Of a DNA stretch of 12,108 bases, positions 5,483 to 12,108 are shown one piece after another. The stretch spans positions 1 to 12,108 of the forward strand of contig JAUWGI010000010.1 in assembly GCA_030606505.1 (NCBI GenBank), read 5' to 3'. Every line of letters begins with the position of its first letter. The first letter of the stretch is position 1. The translations under genes and the position numbers were made by a program. The notes beneath the pieces are model-generated. The model searched no databases and was not told the origin of the DNA. It saw only the letters and a list, made by a program, of their open reading frames with translations. This stretch comes from Deltaproteobacteria bacterium. GTDB lineage: Bacteria; Chloroflexota; Dehalococcoidia; Dehalococcoidales; BS750m-G39.

Positions 5483-7966
5483 CTAGTTAGCCGCCCCGGC
5501 CACCTTGGCCTTGCCGGCTTTCTTAGCTGTTTTAGCCGTCTTGCCGCTAAAAGTCAAGCCTTCCTTGCCCAGGGCAACCTTGACGGTATCGCCCTCTTTG
5601 AGCTGGCCGCCCAGGATTTTAGCCGAGAGCGGGTTTCCCACGTAGCGCTCGATAGCCCGCCGCAACGGCCGGGCGCCGAACATCGGGTCGTAGCCTTCCT
5701 TGGCCAGCCAGGACTTGGCCCCCTCGCTAAGCTCGATATGCAGCTTGCGGTCGGCCAGGCGCTCCTGAAGGTCTTTAACCAGCAGGTCGACAATCTGGCG
5801 GAGCTGTGCCTCGGTGAGCTGGTGGAAGACGATTATCTCGTCGATACGGTTGATGAACTCGGGGCGGAAGGTCCTTTTCATCTCGGCCAGCACCCGCTCC
5901 TTCATGGCGTCATAGTCCAGCTTTTCCGCCTTGGTTTCTTTGGCGGAGGCAAAGCCCAGGCTCATCTGGCGGCGGATAAACTCGGCACCGACGTTGCTGG
6001 TCATGATGACCACCGTGTTCTTGAAGTCCACCGTCCGTCCGTGGCCATCGGTCAGGCGGCCGTCGTCAAGTATCTGAAGTAAGCTGTTGAAGACATCGGG
6101 GTGCGCCTTCTCCACTTCATCTAATAGAATCACCCGGTAGGGGCGGCGCCTGACCGCCTCGGTAAGCTGGCCGCCTTCCTCATAGCCGACATAGCCCGGC
6201 GGGGCGCCGATAAGGCGGGAGACGGTGTGGCGCTCCTGGTACTCCGACATATCCAGACGCACCATGGCGTTCTCGTCGTCGAACAAAAACCCAGCCAGAG
6301 TGCGGGCCAGCTCGGTCTTGCCCACCCCGGTGGGGCCCAAGAAAATAAAGCTGCCGATGGGGCGGCGGGGGTCTTTGAGCCCGGCCCGGCTGCGCCTTAT
6401 TGCCTCGGAGATGGCGGTGACCGCCTCCTCCTGGTTGACCAGGCGCTCGTGGATGCGCTCCTCCATGTGTAAAAGTTTTTCGGCCTCGCCCTCCATCATC
6501 TGGGAAACGGGGATGCCGGTCCACTTGGAGATAAGCTGGGCGATGTCCTCCTCGCCGACCACCTCATCCAGCTTCTCCTCTTTAAGCCATTTGGCCTTGG
6601 CCTGATTATACTCGTCTTCGGCACGCAGTCGCTCGGCTTTAAGCTGGGCAACGCGCTCGTAGTCCTGCCGCTGTGAGGCGGCTTCTTCCTCGTTGGTCAA
6701 CTGCTTGACCTTCTGCTCTAAAGATTTAACCTCGGGCGGGGCGCTCTCGGTATCAATGCGCAGCTTGGAAGCGGCCTCGTCAATAAGGTCAATAGCCTTA
6801 TCCGGCAGCTGCCTATCCGAGATATAGCGCTGGCTGAGCCTGGCCGCTGCTTCCAGAGCCTCATCGGTAATGGTAACCTTGTGGTGCGCCTCGTAGCGGG
6901 GACGGAGACCTCTAAGCATCTCTATAGTGGCCTCAACAGTAGGCTCGCCGAGGAACACCGGCTGGAGACGCCGCTCCAGCGCCTTGTCCTTCTCGATGAA
7001 CTTGCGGTACTCGTCTAAAGTAGTGGCGCCGATACACTGCAGCTCGCCGTGAGCTAAAGCCGGCTTGAGCATGTTGCTGGTGTCAATAGCCCCCTCGGCG
7101 GCGCCGGCGCCGACCACGGTATGAATCTCGTCAATAAATAGTATCACCTCTCCCTGCGCCTGCCGCACTTCGTCCATGACCGCTTTGAGCCGTTCTTCGA
7201 ACTCGCCGCGGAACTTGCTGCCGGCGACCAAGGCGCCCATGTCCAGGGCCACCACCTTGCGCCCTTTCAGGGAATCGGGGACGTCATCGGCGGCAATCTT
7301 CTGGGCCAGCCCCTCGGCGATGGCCGTTTTACCCACGCCGGCCTCGCCGACGATGACCGGGTTGTTCTTGGTGCGCCGGGTGAGCACCTGCATCACCCGC
7401 TTGATTTCGTCGTCACGGCCGATGACCGGGTCGAGCTTGCCGCGGCGGGCCATCTCGGTCAGGTCGCGGCCGTATTTCTCCAGGGAGCGGTACTTGCTCT
7501 CGGCGCGGGCGTCGGTGACGCGGTGGCCGCCCCTGAGCTTCTGCAGGGCGGAATAGACCTTCTCCTGGTCAACGCCCACCCGCTTTAAGATAGCCGCCGC
7601 CTCGCCTTTCGGCTCGCCGGTGATGGCGATGAACAGGTGCTCGGTGCCGATGAACTCATCCTTGAGCCTATCGGCTTCCTCACCGGCGGTCTTGATGAAG
7701 TTGGCGATGCGGGGGGTGGCGTAAAGCTGTCCCGTATCGTAGGTCACCCGGGGCGTTCTCTCCAGGGCGGCGGCGACATCGGGCTTGACCGACTCGACGT
7801 CAACCTTAAGCTCCCGCAGGATTTCGCCGACCAGTCCGCGCTCCTGCTGGAGTAATGCCAGCAGGATATGCTCCACGTCCCACTGACTGTGGTGGTACTG
7901 ACGAACCAGCTCCTGGGAGGCGGCTAAGGCCTCCTGAGCCTGTTCGGTAAATCTTTCCTGTTTCAT
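5483..7966 (-). CDS. clpC: ClpC-type AAA+ unfoldase
   Basis: An 827-residue Hsp100 ATPase that unfolds proteins, probably for ClpP. Residues 1-145 hold the two Clp-N repeats. The first AAA+ module has Walker A GEAGVGKT at 207-214, Walker B VILFIDE at 274-280 and arginine fingers R332/R333. A short middle domain at about 405-470 contains a UVR-like [16 protein letters not shown]. The second module has Walker A GPTGVGKT at 544-551, Walker B VILLDE at 612-617 and sensor-2 GARPLRR at 764-770. The short middle domain and the LGF tripeptide at 670-672, where ClpC carries its ClpP-binding loop, favour ClpC over ClpB, which is about 860 residues with a long coiled coil. The tail is an unusual Lys/Ala-rich run, about 809-827. 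GAGG precedes the ATG by 5 bases. It lies 62 bases after hspR and probably belongs to the same operon. Confidence 0.93.
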   Translation of the reverse strand: MKQERFTEQAQEALAASQELVRQYHHSQWDVEHILLALLQQERGLVGEILRELKVDVESVKPDVAAALERTPRVTYDTGQLYATPRIANFIKTAGEEADRLKDEFIGTEHLFIAITGEPKGEAAAILKRVGVDQEKVYSALQKLRGGHRVTDARAESKYRSLEKYGRDLTEMARRGKLDPVIGRDDEIKRVMQVLTRRTKNNPVIVGEAGVGKTAIAEGLAQKIAADDVPDSLKGRKVVALDMGALVAGSKFRGEFEERLKAVMDEVRQAQGEVILFIDEIHTVVGAGAAEGAIDTSNMLKPALAHGELQCIGATTLDEYRKFIEKDKALERRLQPVFLGEPTVEATIEMLRGLRPRYEAHHKVTITDEALEAAARLSQRYISDRQLPDKAIDLIDEAASKLRIDTESAPPEVKSLEQKVKQLTNEEEAASQRQDYERVAQLKAERLRAEDEYNQAKAKWLKEEKLDEVVGEEDIAQLISKWTGIPVSQMMEGEAEKLLHMEERIHERLVNQEEAVTAISEAIRRSRAGLKDPRRPIGSFIFLGPTGVGKTELARTLAGFLFDDENAMVRLDMSEYQERHTVSRLIGAPPGYVGYEEGGQLTEAVRRRPYRVILLDEVEKAHPDVFNSLLQILDDGRLTDGHGRTVDFKNTVVIMTSNVGAEFIRRQMSLGFASAKETKAEKLDYDAMKERVLAEMKRTFRPEFINRIDEIIVFHQLTEAQLRQIVDLLVKDLQERLADRKLHIELSEGAKSWLAKEGYDPMFGARPLRRAIERYVGNPLSAKILGGQLKEGDTVKVALGKEGLTFSGKTAKTAKKAGKAKVAGAAN

Positions 7967-8028
7967 AATATCCTCAACTCCCTCCAGGATTTATCATTTT
8001 ATCGCCTCTAAAGCAAGCTGGCAAGTGC

Positions 8029-8346
8029 TTAAGTCTCCTCTTCCTTTACTCTATCCAGCTCATCCTCCAGCTCTTGCACCTGCCCCTGAAGCTCCAGCAC
8101 CCGCTGCACCATCCGCATGATAACCTCGACCCCGGCCAGGTTGACCCCCAGGTCGTCCATGAGCGTCTTCACCCGCCTCAGCTGGGCGATATCGCTCTCC
8201 GAATAGAGACGGATATTACCCCGCGAGCGGGAGGGCCCGACGATGCCGATTCTCTCGTAGTAGCGCAGGGTGTGCGTCCTTACTCCAACCATACGGGCGG
8301 CGATGCTTATCACGTAGCGGGGCTCTTTTTCGTCTAAATCATCCAT
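8029..8346 (-). CDS. hspR: HspR-like MerR family heat-shock repressor
   Basis: A 105-residue MerR-family regulator matching HspR. It has YVISIAARMVGVRTHTLRYYE (about 11-31) as the helix-turn-helix, GIVGPSRSRGNIRLYSESDI as the wing, GVNLAGVEVIMRM as the HspR-typical linker, and a C-terminal coiled coil (about 74-103) for dimerisation. HspR represses chaperone and protease operons and is released when the co-chaperone is titrated by unfolded protein; that mechanism is known from Actinobacteria and is inferred here. It sits between dnaJ (13 bases upstream) and clpC, so it probably controls its own operon. GGGGAGGT lies six bases before the ATG. I did not find the actinobacterial HAIR operator (CTTGAGT-N7-ACTCAAG) in front of the operon. 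Confidence 0.9.
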   Translation of the reverse strand: MDDLDEKEPRYVISIAARMVGVRTHTLRYYERIGIVGPSRSRGNIRLYSESDIAQLRRVKTLMDDLGVNLAGVEVIMRMVQRVLELQGQVQELEDELDRVKEEET

Positions 8347-8359
8347 AAAATAACCTCCC

Positions 8360-9235
8360 CTAAGCGGGACGCAGTTCCCCCAGCTTTTTAAACAGTTCCT
8401 TCTCTTCAGCCGAGAGCTTGGTAGGCAGCACCACCCTGACCCTGGCCATCAGGTCGCCGCGGGATGAGTTGCCCAGGTGGGGCATGCCCTGCCCGGCTAA
8501 ACGAAAAGTCCGGCCGTTCTGGGTTTCGGGGGGAATCTTGAGGGCCACCTTGCCTTTAAGGGTGGGCACCTGCGCCTCGCCGCCGAGCATGGCCGTCACC
8601 AGCGGCACCGAGACCCCGACCAGAAGGTCATCGCCGCGGCGCTCGAAGGTGGGGTGGGGCTTAACGGTAACTATCAAATAAAGGTCGCCGCCCTGGGCGC
8701 CCTTGCCGGCCAGCCTGACTCTGGAGCCGGTCCTGACCCCGGCCGGGACCTTGACCTCAAGGCGCTTGCCGTCGGCAAAGCTGAGGGTGCGCGTCGTCCC
8801 CCGGTAGGCTTCCTCCAGGGTCACCTCCACCGGGTGCTCCAGGCTCCGGCGCCGCCTCGGCTGGGCCTGCCCGCGGCTGAAGCGAAAGCCGCCCAGCAGG
8901 TCGTCAAAGAGGCTGCTGAAATCGCCCTCGCCATAGTAAACCCGGCGGCGGCCGCCGCCGAAATCCCGGCCCGGCGCTTGCTGCCGCTGCGCCTGTTCGA
9001 ACTGGTCGGCGTACTGCCACCGGTCGCCGTACTTATCGTACTTCTTGCGGTTCTCTTTATCGGAGAGGACTTCGTAGGCCTCGTTTATCTGCTTGAACTT
9101 TTCCCCGGTCGATTTATCGCCGGGGTTGACGTCGGGATGATACTGGCGCGCCAGCTTGCGGTAAGCCTGCTTGATATCACGCTCGCTGGTACTGCGGTCA
9201 ACCCCTAATATCTTATAGTAATCCTTGCCTGCCAT
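8360..9235 (-). CDS. dnaJ: DnaJ/CbpA-type J-domain co-chaperone
   Basis: A 291-residue type II (CbpA-like) Hsp40. The J domain occupies about residues 5-70, with the HPD motif that stimulates DnaK ATPase at 33-35. A Gly/Phe-rich linker (about 85-125: [15 protein letters not shown]) follows, and then two C-terminal beta domains that bind unfolded substrates ([23 protein letters not shown], and GQGMPHLG near the end). The CXXCXGXG zinc-finger repeats of canonical DnaJ are absent, so cbpA would be an equally good name. The frame can be extended to a TTG at 9298, but that codon overlaps the -35 box. The ATG at 9233-9235 begins the conserved [12 protein letters not shown] and is preceded by AGGTG. 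It is the first gene of the operon with hspR and clpC. Confidence 0.94.
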   Translation of the reverse strand: MAGKDYYKILGVDRSTSERDIKQAYRKLARQYHPDVNPGDKSTGEKFKQINEAYEVLSDKENRKKYDKYGDRWQYADQFEQAQRQQAPGRDFGGGRRRVYYGEGDFSSLFDDLLGGFRFSRGQAQPRRRRSLEHPVEVTLEEAYRGTTRTLSFADGKRLEVKVPAGVRTGSRVRLAGKGAQGGDLYLIVTVKPHPTFERRGDDLLVGVSVPLVTAMLGGEAQVPTLKGKVALKIPPETQNGRTFRLAGQGMPHLGNSSRGDLMARVRVVLPTKLSAEEKELFKKLGELRPA

Positions 9236-9239
9236 CTCG

Positions 9240-9292
9240 ATACACCTGTAGAGATATTCCTGTAAAAATATTATAGAGGATATTAAGGTATT
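9240..9292 (-). repeat. Nested half-sites around the dnaJ promoter
   Basis: On the minus strand, AATACCT (9286-9292) and AATATCCT (9277-9284) lie in the promoter spacer. Approximate inverses AGGAATAT (9254-9261) and AGGTGTAT (9240-9247) lie downstream of the -10 box. The inner pair flanks TATAAT, and the outer pair encloses the whole set. This symmetric arrangement is what a dimeric repressor operator would look like. The copies are imperfect and AT-rich, so chance cannot be excluded. Confidence 0.35.
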
Positions 9293-9298
9293 TGTCAA
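9270..9298 (-). promoter_or_regulatory. Consensus sigma-70 promoter of dnaJ-hspR-clpC
   Basis: The minus strand carries a perfect TTGACA (9293-9298), a 17-base spacer and a perfect TATAAT (9270-9275). Transcription should start near 9263, giving a leader of about 28 bases before the dnaJ ATG. A promoter this strong in front of heat-shock genes suggests control by a repressor, most simply HspR, rather than by an alternative sigma factor. Confidence 0.85.
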
Positions 9299-9350
9299 TA
9301 ATTTACGAGGAAAGTTAACAAAATGATATAAAGATGCCGAGGGTAGCGGC

Positions 9351-9941
9351 CTATTCTTTTACCGCCCGGACAAAGATATCCAGGAACTGGTGCAGGATGC
9401 GGGCGGTGGCCCCCCAGATGACATCGCCCCGGTAGTGATAGAAGTAGGCGGTGACCTTTCTGCCGTCGATAACCTCGGTCTTATGATGCCAGGAGTCTTC
9501 GTCCAGCAGAGACGAAACGGGGGCTTCGATTATCTCGTCGGTCTCCCAGCCGTCCACCTGAAAATCATAGGGCCAGGGGATAAGGCCAACGAAGGGGGAG
9601 ACGATGTAGTCGGAGACCAGAGTAACCGTGTCGTCCAGCTCACCCAGTATCTTAACCTTGTCCGGGGCCAAGCCGATTTCTTCGGCGCTCTCGCGCAGGG
9701 CGGTCTGGAGCAGGCTTTCGCCGCCCTGATGGGCACCGCCGGGAAAGGATATCTGCCTCTTGTGCGTCTTGACATTATCGGTGCGGCGGGTAAACAGGAT
9801 ATGAATCTCCCCCTCTTTATAGTAGATGGGCAACAGCACCGCCGAGGGCACCAGCCTGTCATCGGTGATGCGCTTTTTGGGGCGTCGGGAAAGGAGCTCT
9901 TTGAGCTTCTCGTCCACTGTCATACGCCATAATAATACCAT
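9351..9941 (-). CDS. Nudix hydrolase, CoA pyrophosphatase type
   Basis: A 196-residue Nudix enzyme. The Nudix box [20 protein letters not shown], continuing EIGL, at about 68-91 fits GX5EX7REUXEEXGU with all metal-binding glutamates present. Just before it, [21 protein letters not shown] matches the extra N-terminal signature of the NudL/YeaB (CoA diphosphatase) group, LLTxRSxxxxxHxGxxxFPGG. Such enzymes cleave CoA or oxidised CoA to phosphoadenosine phosphate and phosphopantetheine. Specificity is inferred from the motif. Two starts are possible: the ATG at 9941, with AGGGG very close in front, and the ATG at 9923, which begins MTVDEKL and has no ribosome site. The stop lies 115 bases before the dnaJ ATG, with the dnaJ promoter in between and no clear terminator, so some read-through into the chaperone operon is possible. 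Confidence 0.88.
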   Translation of the reverse strand: MVLLWRMTVDEKLKELLSRRPKKRITDDRLVPSAVLLPIYYKEGEIHILFTRRTDNVKTHKRQISFPGGAHQGGESLLQTALRESAEEIGLAPDKVKILGELDDTVTLVSDYIVSPFVGLIPWPYDFQVDGWETDEIIEAPVSSLLDEDSWHHKTEVIDGRKVTAYFYHYRGDVIWGATARILHQFLDIFVRAVKE

Positions 9942-10067
9942 TGCCCCTACGTTGACTACAAACTGGAGTAGCTAGATAAATTGATGACGCCGAGTTTCCA
10001 GTTCATTCTCTTCCCCAAACCCCACCCCTTTTTAGACCTTTGTTTTCTTCCCACCCTCCCACCCTAT

Positions 10068-10082
10068 AGAGGTGAAACCTCT
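10068..10082. repeat. Hairpin AGAGGT-GAA-ACCTCT
   Basis: A perfect six-base stem with a three-base loop inside the element, just after the left terminal repeat. It is not followed by a T tract on either strand in the right place for a terminator. Confidence 0.5.
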
Positions 10083-10147
10083 CTACGACTCTTTTTTCTG
10101 GGGGGACAAGGGGACTAATCTCTCTCCTCTGGGGAGGTGGGGTTAGA

Positions 10148-10163
10148 AAGGGCTTTAGCCCTT
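10148..10163. repeat. Palindrome AAGGGCTTTAGCCCTT
   Basis: A 16-base sequence with perfect seven-base arms and a two-base centre (six-base stem and four-base loop if folded). It lies near the middle of the first half of the element. Confidence 0.6.
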
Positions 10164-10266
10164 GTACATTAAGGGTGGCGAGCGGGAAAAGATATAAACG
10201 GGGAGGAAGCGCCCAGTTTTTAGAGAGTGTTTTATTTCCCACCCTGACCCACCCAATAGGGCTGTG

Positions 10267-10289
10267 CCCATAATCCCCTGCTTTATGGG
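10267..10289. repeat. Hairpin CCCATAA / TTATGGG
   Basis: Perfect seven-base arms with a nine-base loop, in the second half of the element. Immediately before it, GGGC-TGT-GCCC forms a smaller alternative hairpin that shares its CCC. Confidence 0.5.
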
Positions 10290-10390
10290 AGGGGAAAGAA
10301 AGTTTTAGAAGCGCAGCTTATGAGGGCGGGAGGGTATGGGAAATAAGAGAACTGCTAAAAGGGGGTGGGGATTCCCGGCTAATATAACTA

Positions 10391-10419
10391 TTGACAAGTG
10401 GCAGTTCCATCATTATAAT
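10391..10419 (+). promoter_or_regulatory. Consensus sigma-70 promoter of pyrG
   Basis: A perfect TTGACA (10391-10396), a 17-base spacer and a perfect TATAAT (10414-10419). Transcription should start near 10425-10427, leaving a leader of about 57 bases. The transcript would begin approximately GAAAACCCCCAC, placing a run of five C within the first ten or so bases. This is notable for a gene that makes CTP. No leader hairpin or terminator is visible. Confidence 0.85.
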
Positions 10420-10482
10420 ATTAGAAAACCCCCACTTTTTGTCTGAGATTATTTCTATTGAACTCCTAGATTTGGTTTCCCC

Positions 10483-12108
10483 ATGTCAAAGTACATTTTT
10501 GTGACCGGTGGTGTTGTTAGTTCCGTTGGTAAAGGTATCACCGTCGCCTCTATTGGCACCATCCTCAAGAGCCGGCAGATATCGGTAACGGCGCAGAAGC
10601 TGGACCCCTACCTCAACGTTGACCCGGGAACAATGTCACCCTACCAGCACGGCGAGGTCTTCGTTACCCGGGACGGCGCCGAGACCGACCTCGACCTGGG
10701 CAACTACGAGCGCTTTATCGATGTTAATCTTACCACCGAGTCCAGCGTCACCTCGGGGCAGATCTACAGCGAGGTTATCGCCAAGGAGCGGCGGGGGGAC
10801 TTCCTGGGGGGAACCATCCAGGTGGTGCCCCACGTTACTACCGAGATAAAAGAGCGCTTCAAGCGGCTGGCCGAGAAATCGAAGGCCGACGTGGTGATTA
10901 TCGAGGTGGGGGGCACCGTGGGCGACATCGAGGGGCTGCCCTTCCTCGAAGCCGCCCGGCAGATGCGCAACGAGGTGGGGCGGGATAATATCCTCTATGT
11001 CCATGTCACCCTGCTCCCCTACCTTAACTCCACCAAGGAGCTGAAGACCAAGCCCACCCAGCACAGCGTCAACGAGCTGAGGCGCATCGGTATCCAGCCC
11101 GATATCATCGTCTGCCGCAGCGATTACCCCATCTCGGAAGAGATAAGAAATAAGATATCCCTGTTCTGCGATGTGGAACGGCAGGCGGTCATCCCCCTGA
11201 CCACGGTATCGACCATCTACGAGGTGCCCCTCGTCCTGGAGGAGGAGGGGCTGGGACAATTAATCGTGGACAAGATGAAACTAAAACCCCAGCCGCCGGA
11301 CCTGAGCCAGTGGCAGGAGCTGGTCAACCTTATCAAGACGCCCCGTGAGCCGGTGAAAATCGCCCTGGTGGGTAAATACGTGGAGCTGCAGGACGCCTAC
11401 TTCTCGGTGCGGGAGGCGCTGCAGCACGCCATCCTCCACCACGAGCGGGATATTGAACTAACCTGGGTGCCCTCGGAGACGCTGGAAAACGGCGGCGATG
11501 TTTCCGTGCTGCGTTCGGCGCAGGGTATTATCGTTCCCGGCGGTTTCGGCATCAGGGGCATCGAGGGCATGATCCGGGCGGCCACCTATGCCAGAGAGAA
11601 TGAGATACCCTACCTGGGGCTGTGCCTGGGGATGCACGTCATGGTCATCGAGTTCGGCCGCTACGCTCTGGGTTCGGACGAGGCCAACTCCACCGAGTTT
11701 AACGCCGACACCGAATATCCCGTCATCGACCTCCTCCCCGACCAGAAGGACGAAAAGAACAAGGGGGGCACCATGCGCCTGGGCGACTACCCCTGCAAAC
11801 TGGTAAACGGCAGCCGGGCGGCTCAAGCCTACGGGCAGAGCCTTATCGAAGAGCGCCACCGGCACCGCTATGAATTTAATAATGACTACCGGGAGCGGCT
11901 GGAGAAGGCGGGGATGGTCTACAGCGGGCTGTCCCCCGACGGACGGCTGGTCGAGGTCTGCGAGATAGCCGACCACCCCTGGATGCTGGCCTGCCAGTTC
12001 CACCCCGAATTCGGCTCCCGCCCCGGCCACCCCCACCCCCTGTTCCGTGATTTTATCGGCGCCGCCAAGTATGTCTTAAGGGAAGGGGCGCAACCACCCC
12101 TGCCCCTT
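10483..12108 (+). CDS. pyrG: CTP synthase, 3' end beyond window
   Basis: CTP synthase converts UTP, ATP and glutamine to CTP. The 542 codons present are nearly the full family length (about 535-550), with no stop before the edge. The N-terminal synthetase domain has FVTGGVVSSVGKG at 6-18 (ATP-binding loop), LDPYLNVDPGTMSPYQHGE at 40-58 and DGAETDLDLGNYERF at 64-78. EVGGTVGDIE at 141-150 and KTKPTQHS at 188-195 bind Mg and UTP. The C-terminal class I glutamine amidotransferase domain has PGGFG at 352-356, the nucleophile Cys381 in GLCLGMH, and the FHPEF dyad His507/Glu509. All catalytic residues are present. The start is fixed by the conserved MSKYIFVTGG, yet no Shine-Dalgarno precedes it: the upstream bases are TTTGGTTTCCCC. 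It is divergent from the Nudix gene. Confidence 0.97.
   Translation, partial: MSKYIFVTGGVVSSVGKGITVASIGTILKSRQISVTAQKLDPYLNVDPGTMSPYQHGEVFVTRDGAETDLDLGNYERFIDVNLTTESSVTSGQIYSEVIAKERRGDFLGGTIQVVPHVTTEIKERFKRLAEKSKADVVIIEVGGTVGDIEGLPFLEAARQMRNEVGRDNILYVHVTLLPYLNSTKELKTKPTQHSVNELRRIGIQPDIIVCRSDYPISEEIRNKISLFCDVERQAVIPLTTVSTIYEVPLVLEEEGLGQLIVDKMKLKPQPPDLSQWQELVNLIKTPREPVKIALVGKYVELQDAYFSVREALQHAILHHERDIELTWVPSETLENGGDVSVLRSAQGIIVPGGFGIRGIEGMIRAATYARENEIPYLGLCLGMHVMVIEFGRYALGSDEANSTEFNADTEYPVIDLLPDQKDEKNKGGTMRLGDYPCKLVNGSRAAQAYGQSLIEERHRHRYEFNNDYRERLEKAGMVYSGLSPDGRLVEVCEIADHPWMLACQFHPEFGSRPGHPHPLFRDFIGAAKYVLREGAQPPLPL

Larger units (their letters stand above)
10020..10370. mobile_element. MITE/REP-like element with terminal inverted repeats
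   Basis: This non-coding block begins with CCCCACCCCTTTTTAG (10020-10035) and ends with CTAAAAGGGGGTGGGG (10355-10370), an inverted pair matching at 15 of 16 positions. The similarity continues inward: CTTCCCACCCTCCCACCCT (left) against the reverse complement of 10323-10343 (right), with one two-base gap. A further copy in left orientation lies at 10217-10254 (TTTTTAGA, then TTTCCCACCCTGACCC), and a weaker inverted one at about 10171-10190. Small perfect hairpins are scattered inside. No transposase or target duplication was seen. The block fills most of the space between the Nudix gene and pyrG. Repeats of this shape are usually dispersed, non-autonomous elements; that origin is inferred. 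Confidence 0.55.

Noticed and set aside
5483..7966. Naming the Hsp100 gene clpB
   Set aside because: The middle domain is short and UVR-like, and an LGF tripeptide occupies the ClpP-loop position, both as in ClpC.
9236..9298. A TTG start for dnaJ at 9298
   Set aside because: It would overlap the -35 box and lie upstream of the expected transcription start, and the added residues are not J-domain sequence.
9236..9350. CIRCE or HAIR heat-shock operators before dnaJ
   Set aside because: Neither TTAGCACTC-N9-GAGTGCTAA nor CTTGAGT-N7-ACTCAAG is present here or between hspR and clpC.
9923..9970. TTGTAG-N18-TATTAT as a Nudix promoter
   Set aside because: The -35 box matches only 3/6, and the -10 box falls inside the first codons of the longer reading frame.
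9961..10003. Inverted repeat AACTGGA / TCCAGTT upstream of the Nudix gene
   Set aside because: The arms are only seven bases with a 29-base loop, which is within what chance would give.
10003..10242. A 79-codon minus-strand ORF between the Nudix gene and pyrG
   Set aside because: It runs through the inverted-repeat element, its proline- and arginine-rich product has no domain, and it follows the repeat structure rather than any coding signal.
10636..11259. A 207-codon antisense ORF inside pyrG
   Set aside because: pyrG is fully conserved on the + strand across this stretch. The antisense frame is a shadow produced by codon bias. The same applies to long opposite-strand frames over hspR, dnaJ, the Nudix gene and the hydrolase-like gene.

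Overview
The window comes from a bacterial chromosome with moderately high GC in its genes. The gene content fits an anaerobic member of the Chloroflexota, perhaps Dehalococcoidia-like: an HspR-type regulator beside dnaJ and a Clp ATPase, paired DUF169 proteins, a cysteine-rich MerR protein, and an oxygen-sensitive HemN-like radical SAM enzyme. This placement is inferred from gene families only. Nothing in the sequence fixes the taxon.

Layout. On the + strand, a HemN-like radical SAM gene (open at the left edge) converges on a long run of minus-strand genes. Read in the direction of transcription, right to left, that run starts at a textbook sigma-70 promoter (about 9270-9298). It then carries dnaJ/cbpA, hspR, clpC, a six-helix VTT (DedA/SNARE-associated) membrane protein, a membrane-anchored methyltransferase-like protein overlapping an alpha/beta-hydrolase-like protein, tRNA-Ala(GGC), a MerR-type regulator with eight cysteines, a short remnant that looks like the end of a uroporphyrinogen-decarboxylase-family gene, and two tandem DUF169 paralogues. 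Also on the minus strand, just upstream of dnaJ, is a Nudix hydrolase of the CoA-pyrophosphatase type. At the right, on the + strand, pyrG (CTP synthase) starts from another textbook promoter and runs off the window without a stop codon.

Functional themes. dnaJ-hspR-clpC is a protein quality-control operon: a J-domain co-chaperone, its probable heat-shock repressor, and a ClpP-partner unfoldase. The VTT, methyltransferase-like and hydrolase-like genes form a small unit of unknown purpose, possibly membrane or lipid related. The MerR, remnant and DUF169 cluster may belong to corrinoid or tetrapyrrole metabolism, but only by association.

The roughly 540-base gap between the Nudix gene and pyrG holds no credible gene. 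It contains a strand-asymmetric element of about 350 bases (10020-10370) with a 15/16 terminal inverted repeat, internal repeat copies and several hairpins. This looks like a non-autonomous, MITE- or REP-like mobile repeat, and it is the most unusual non-coding structure here. I found no CRISPR array, no rRNA and no recognisable new multi-gene system.
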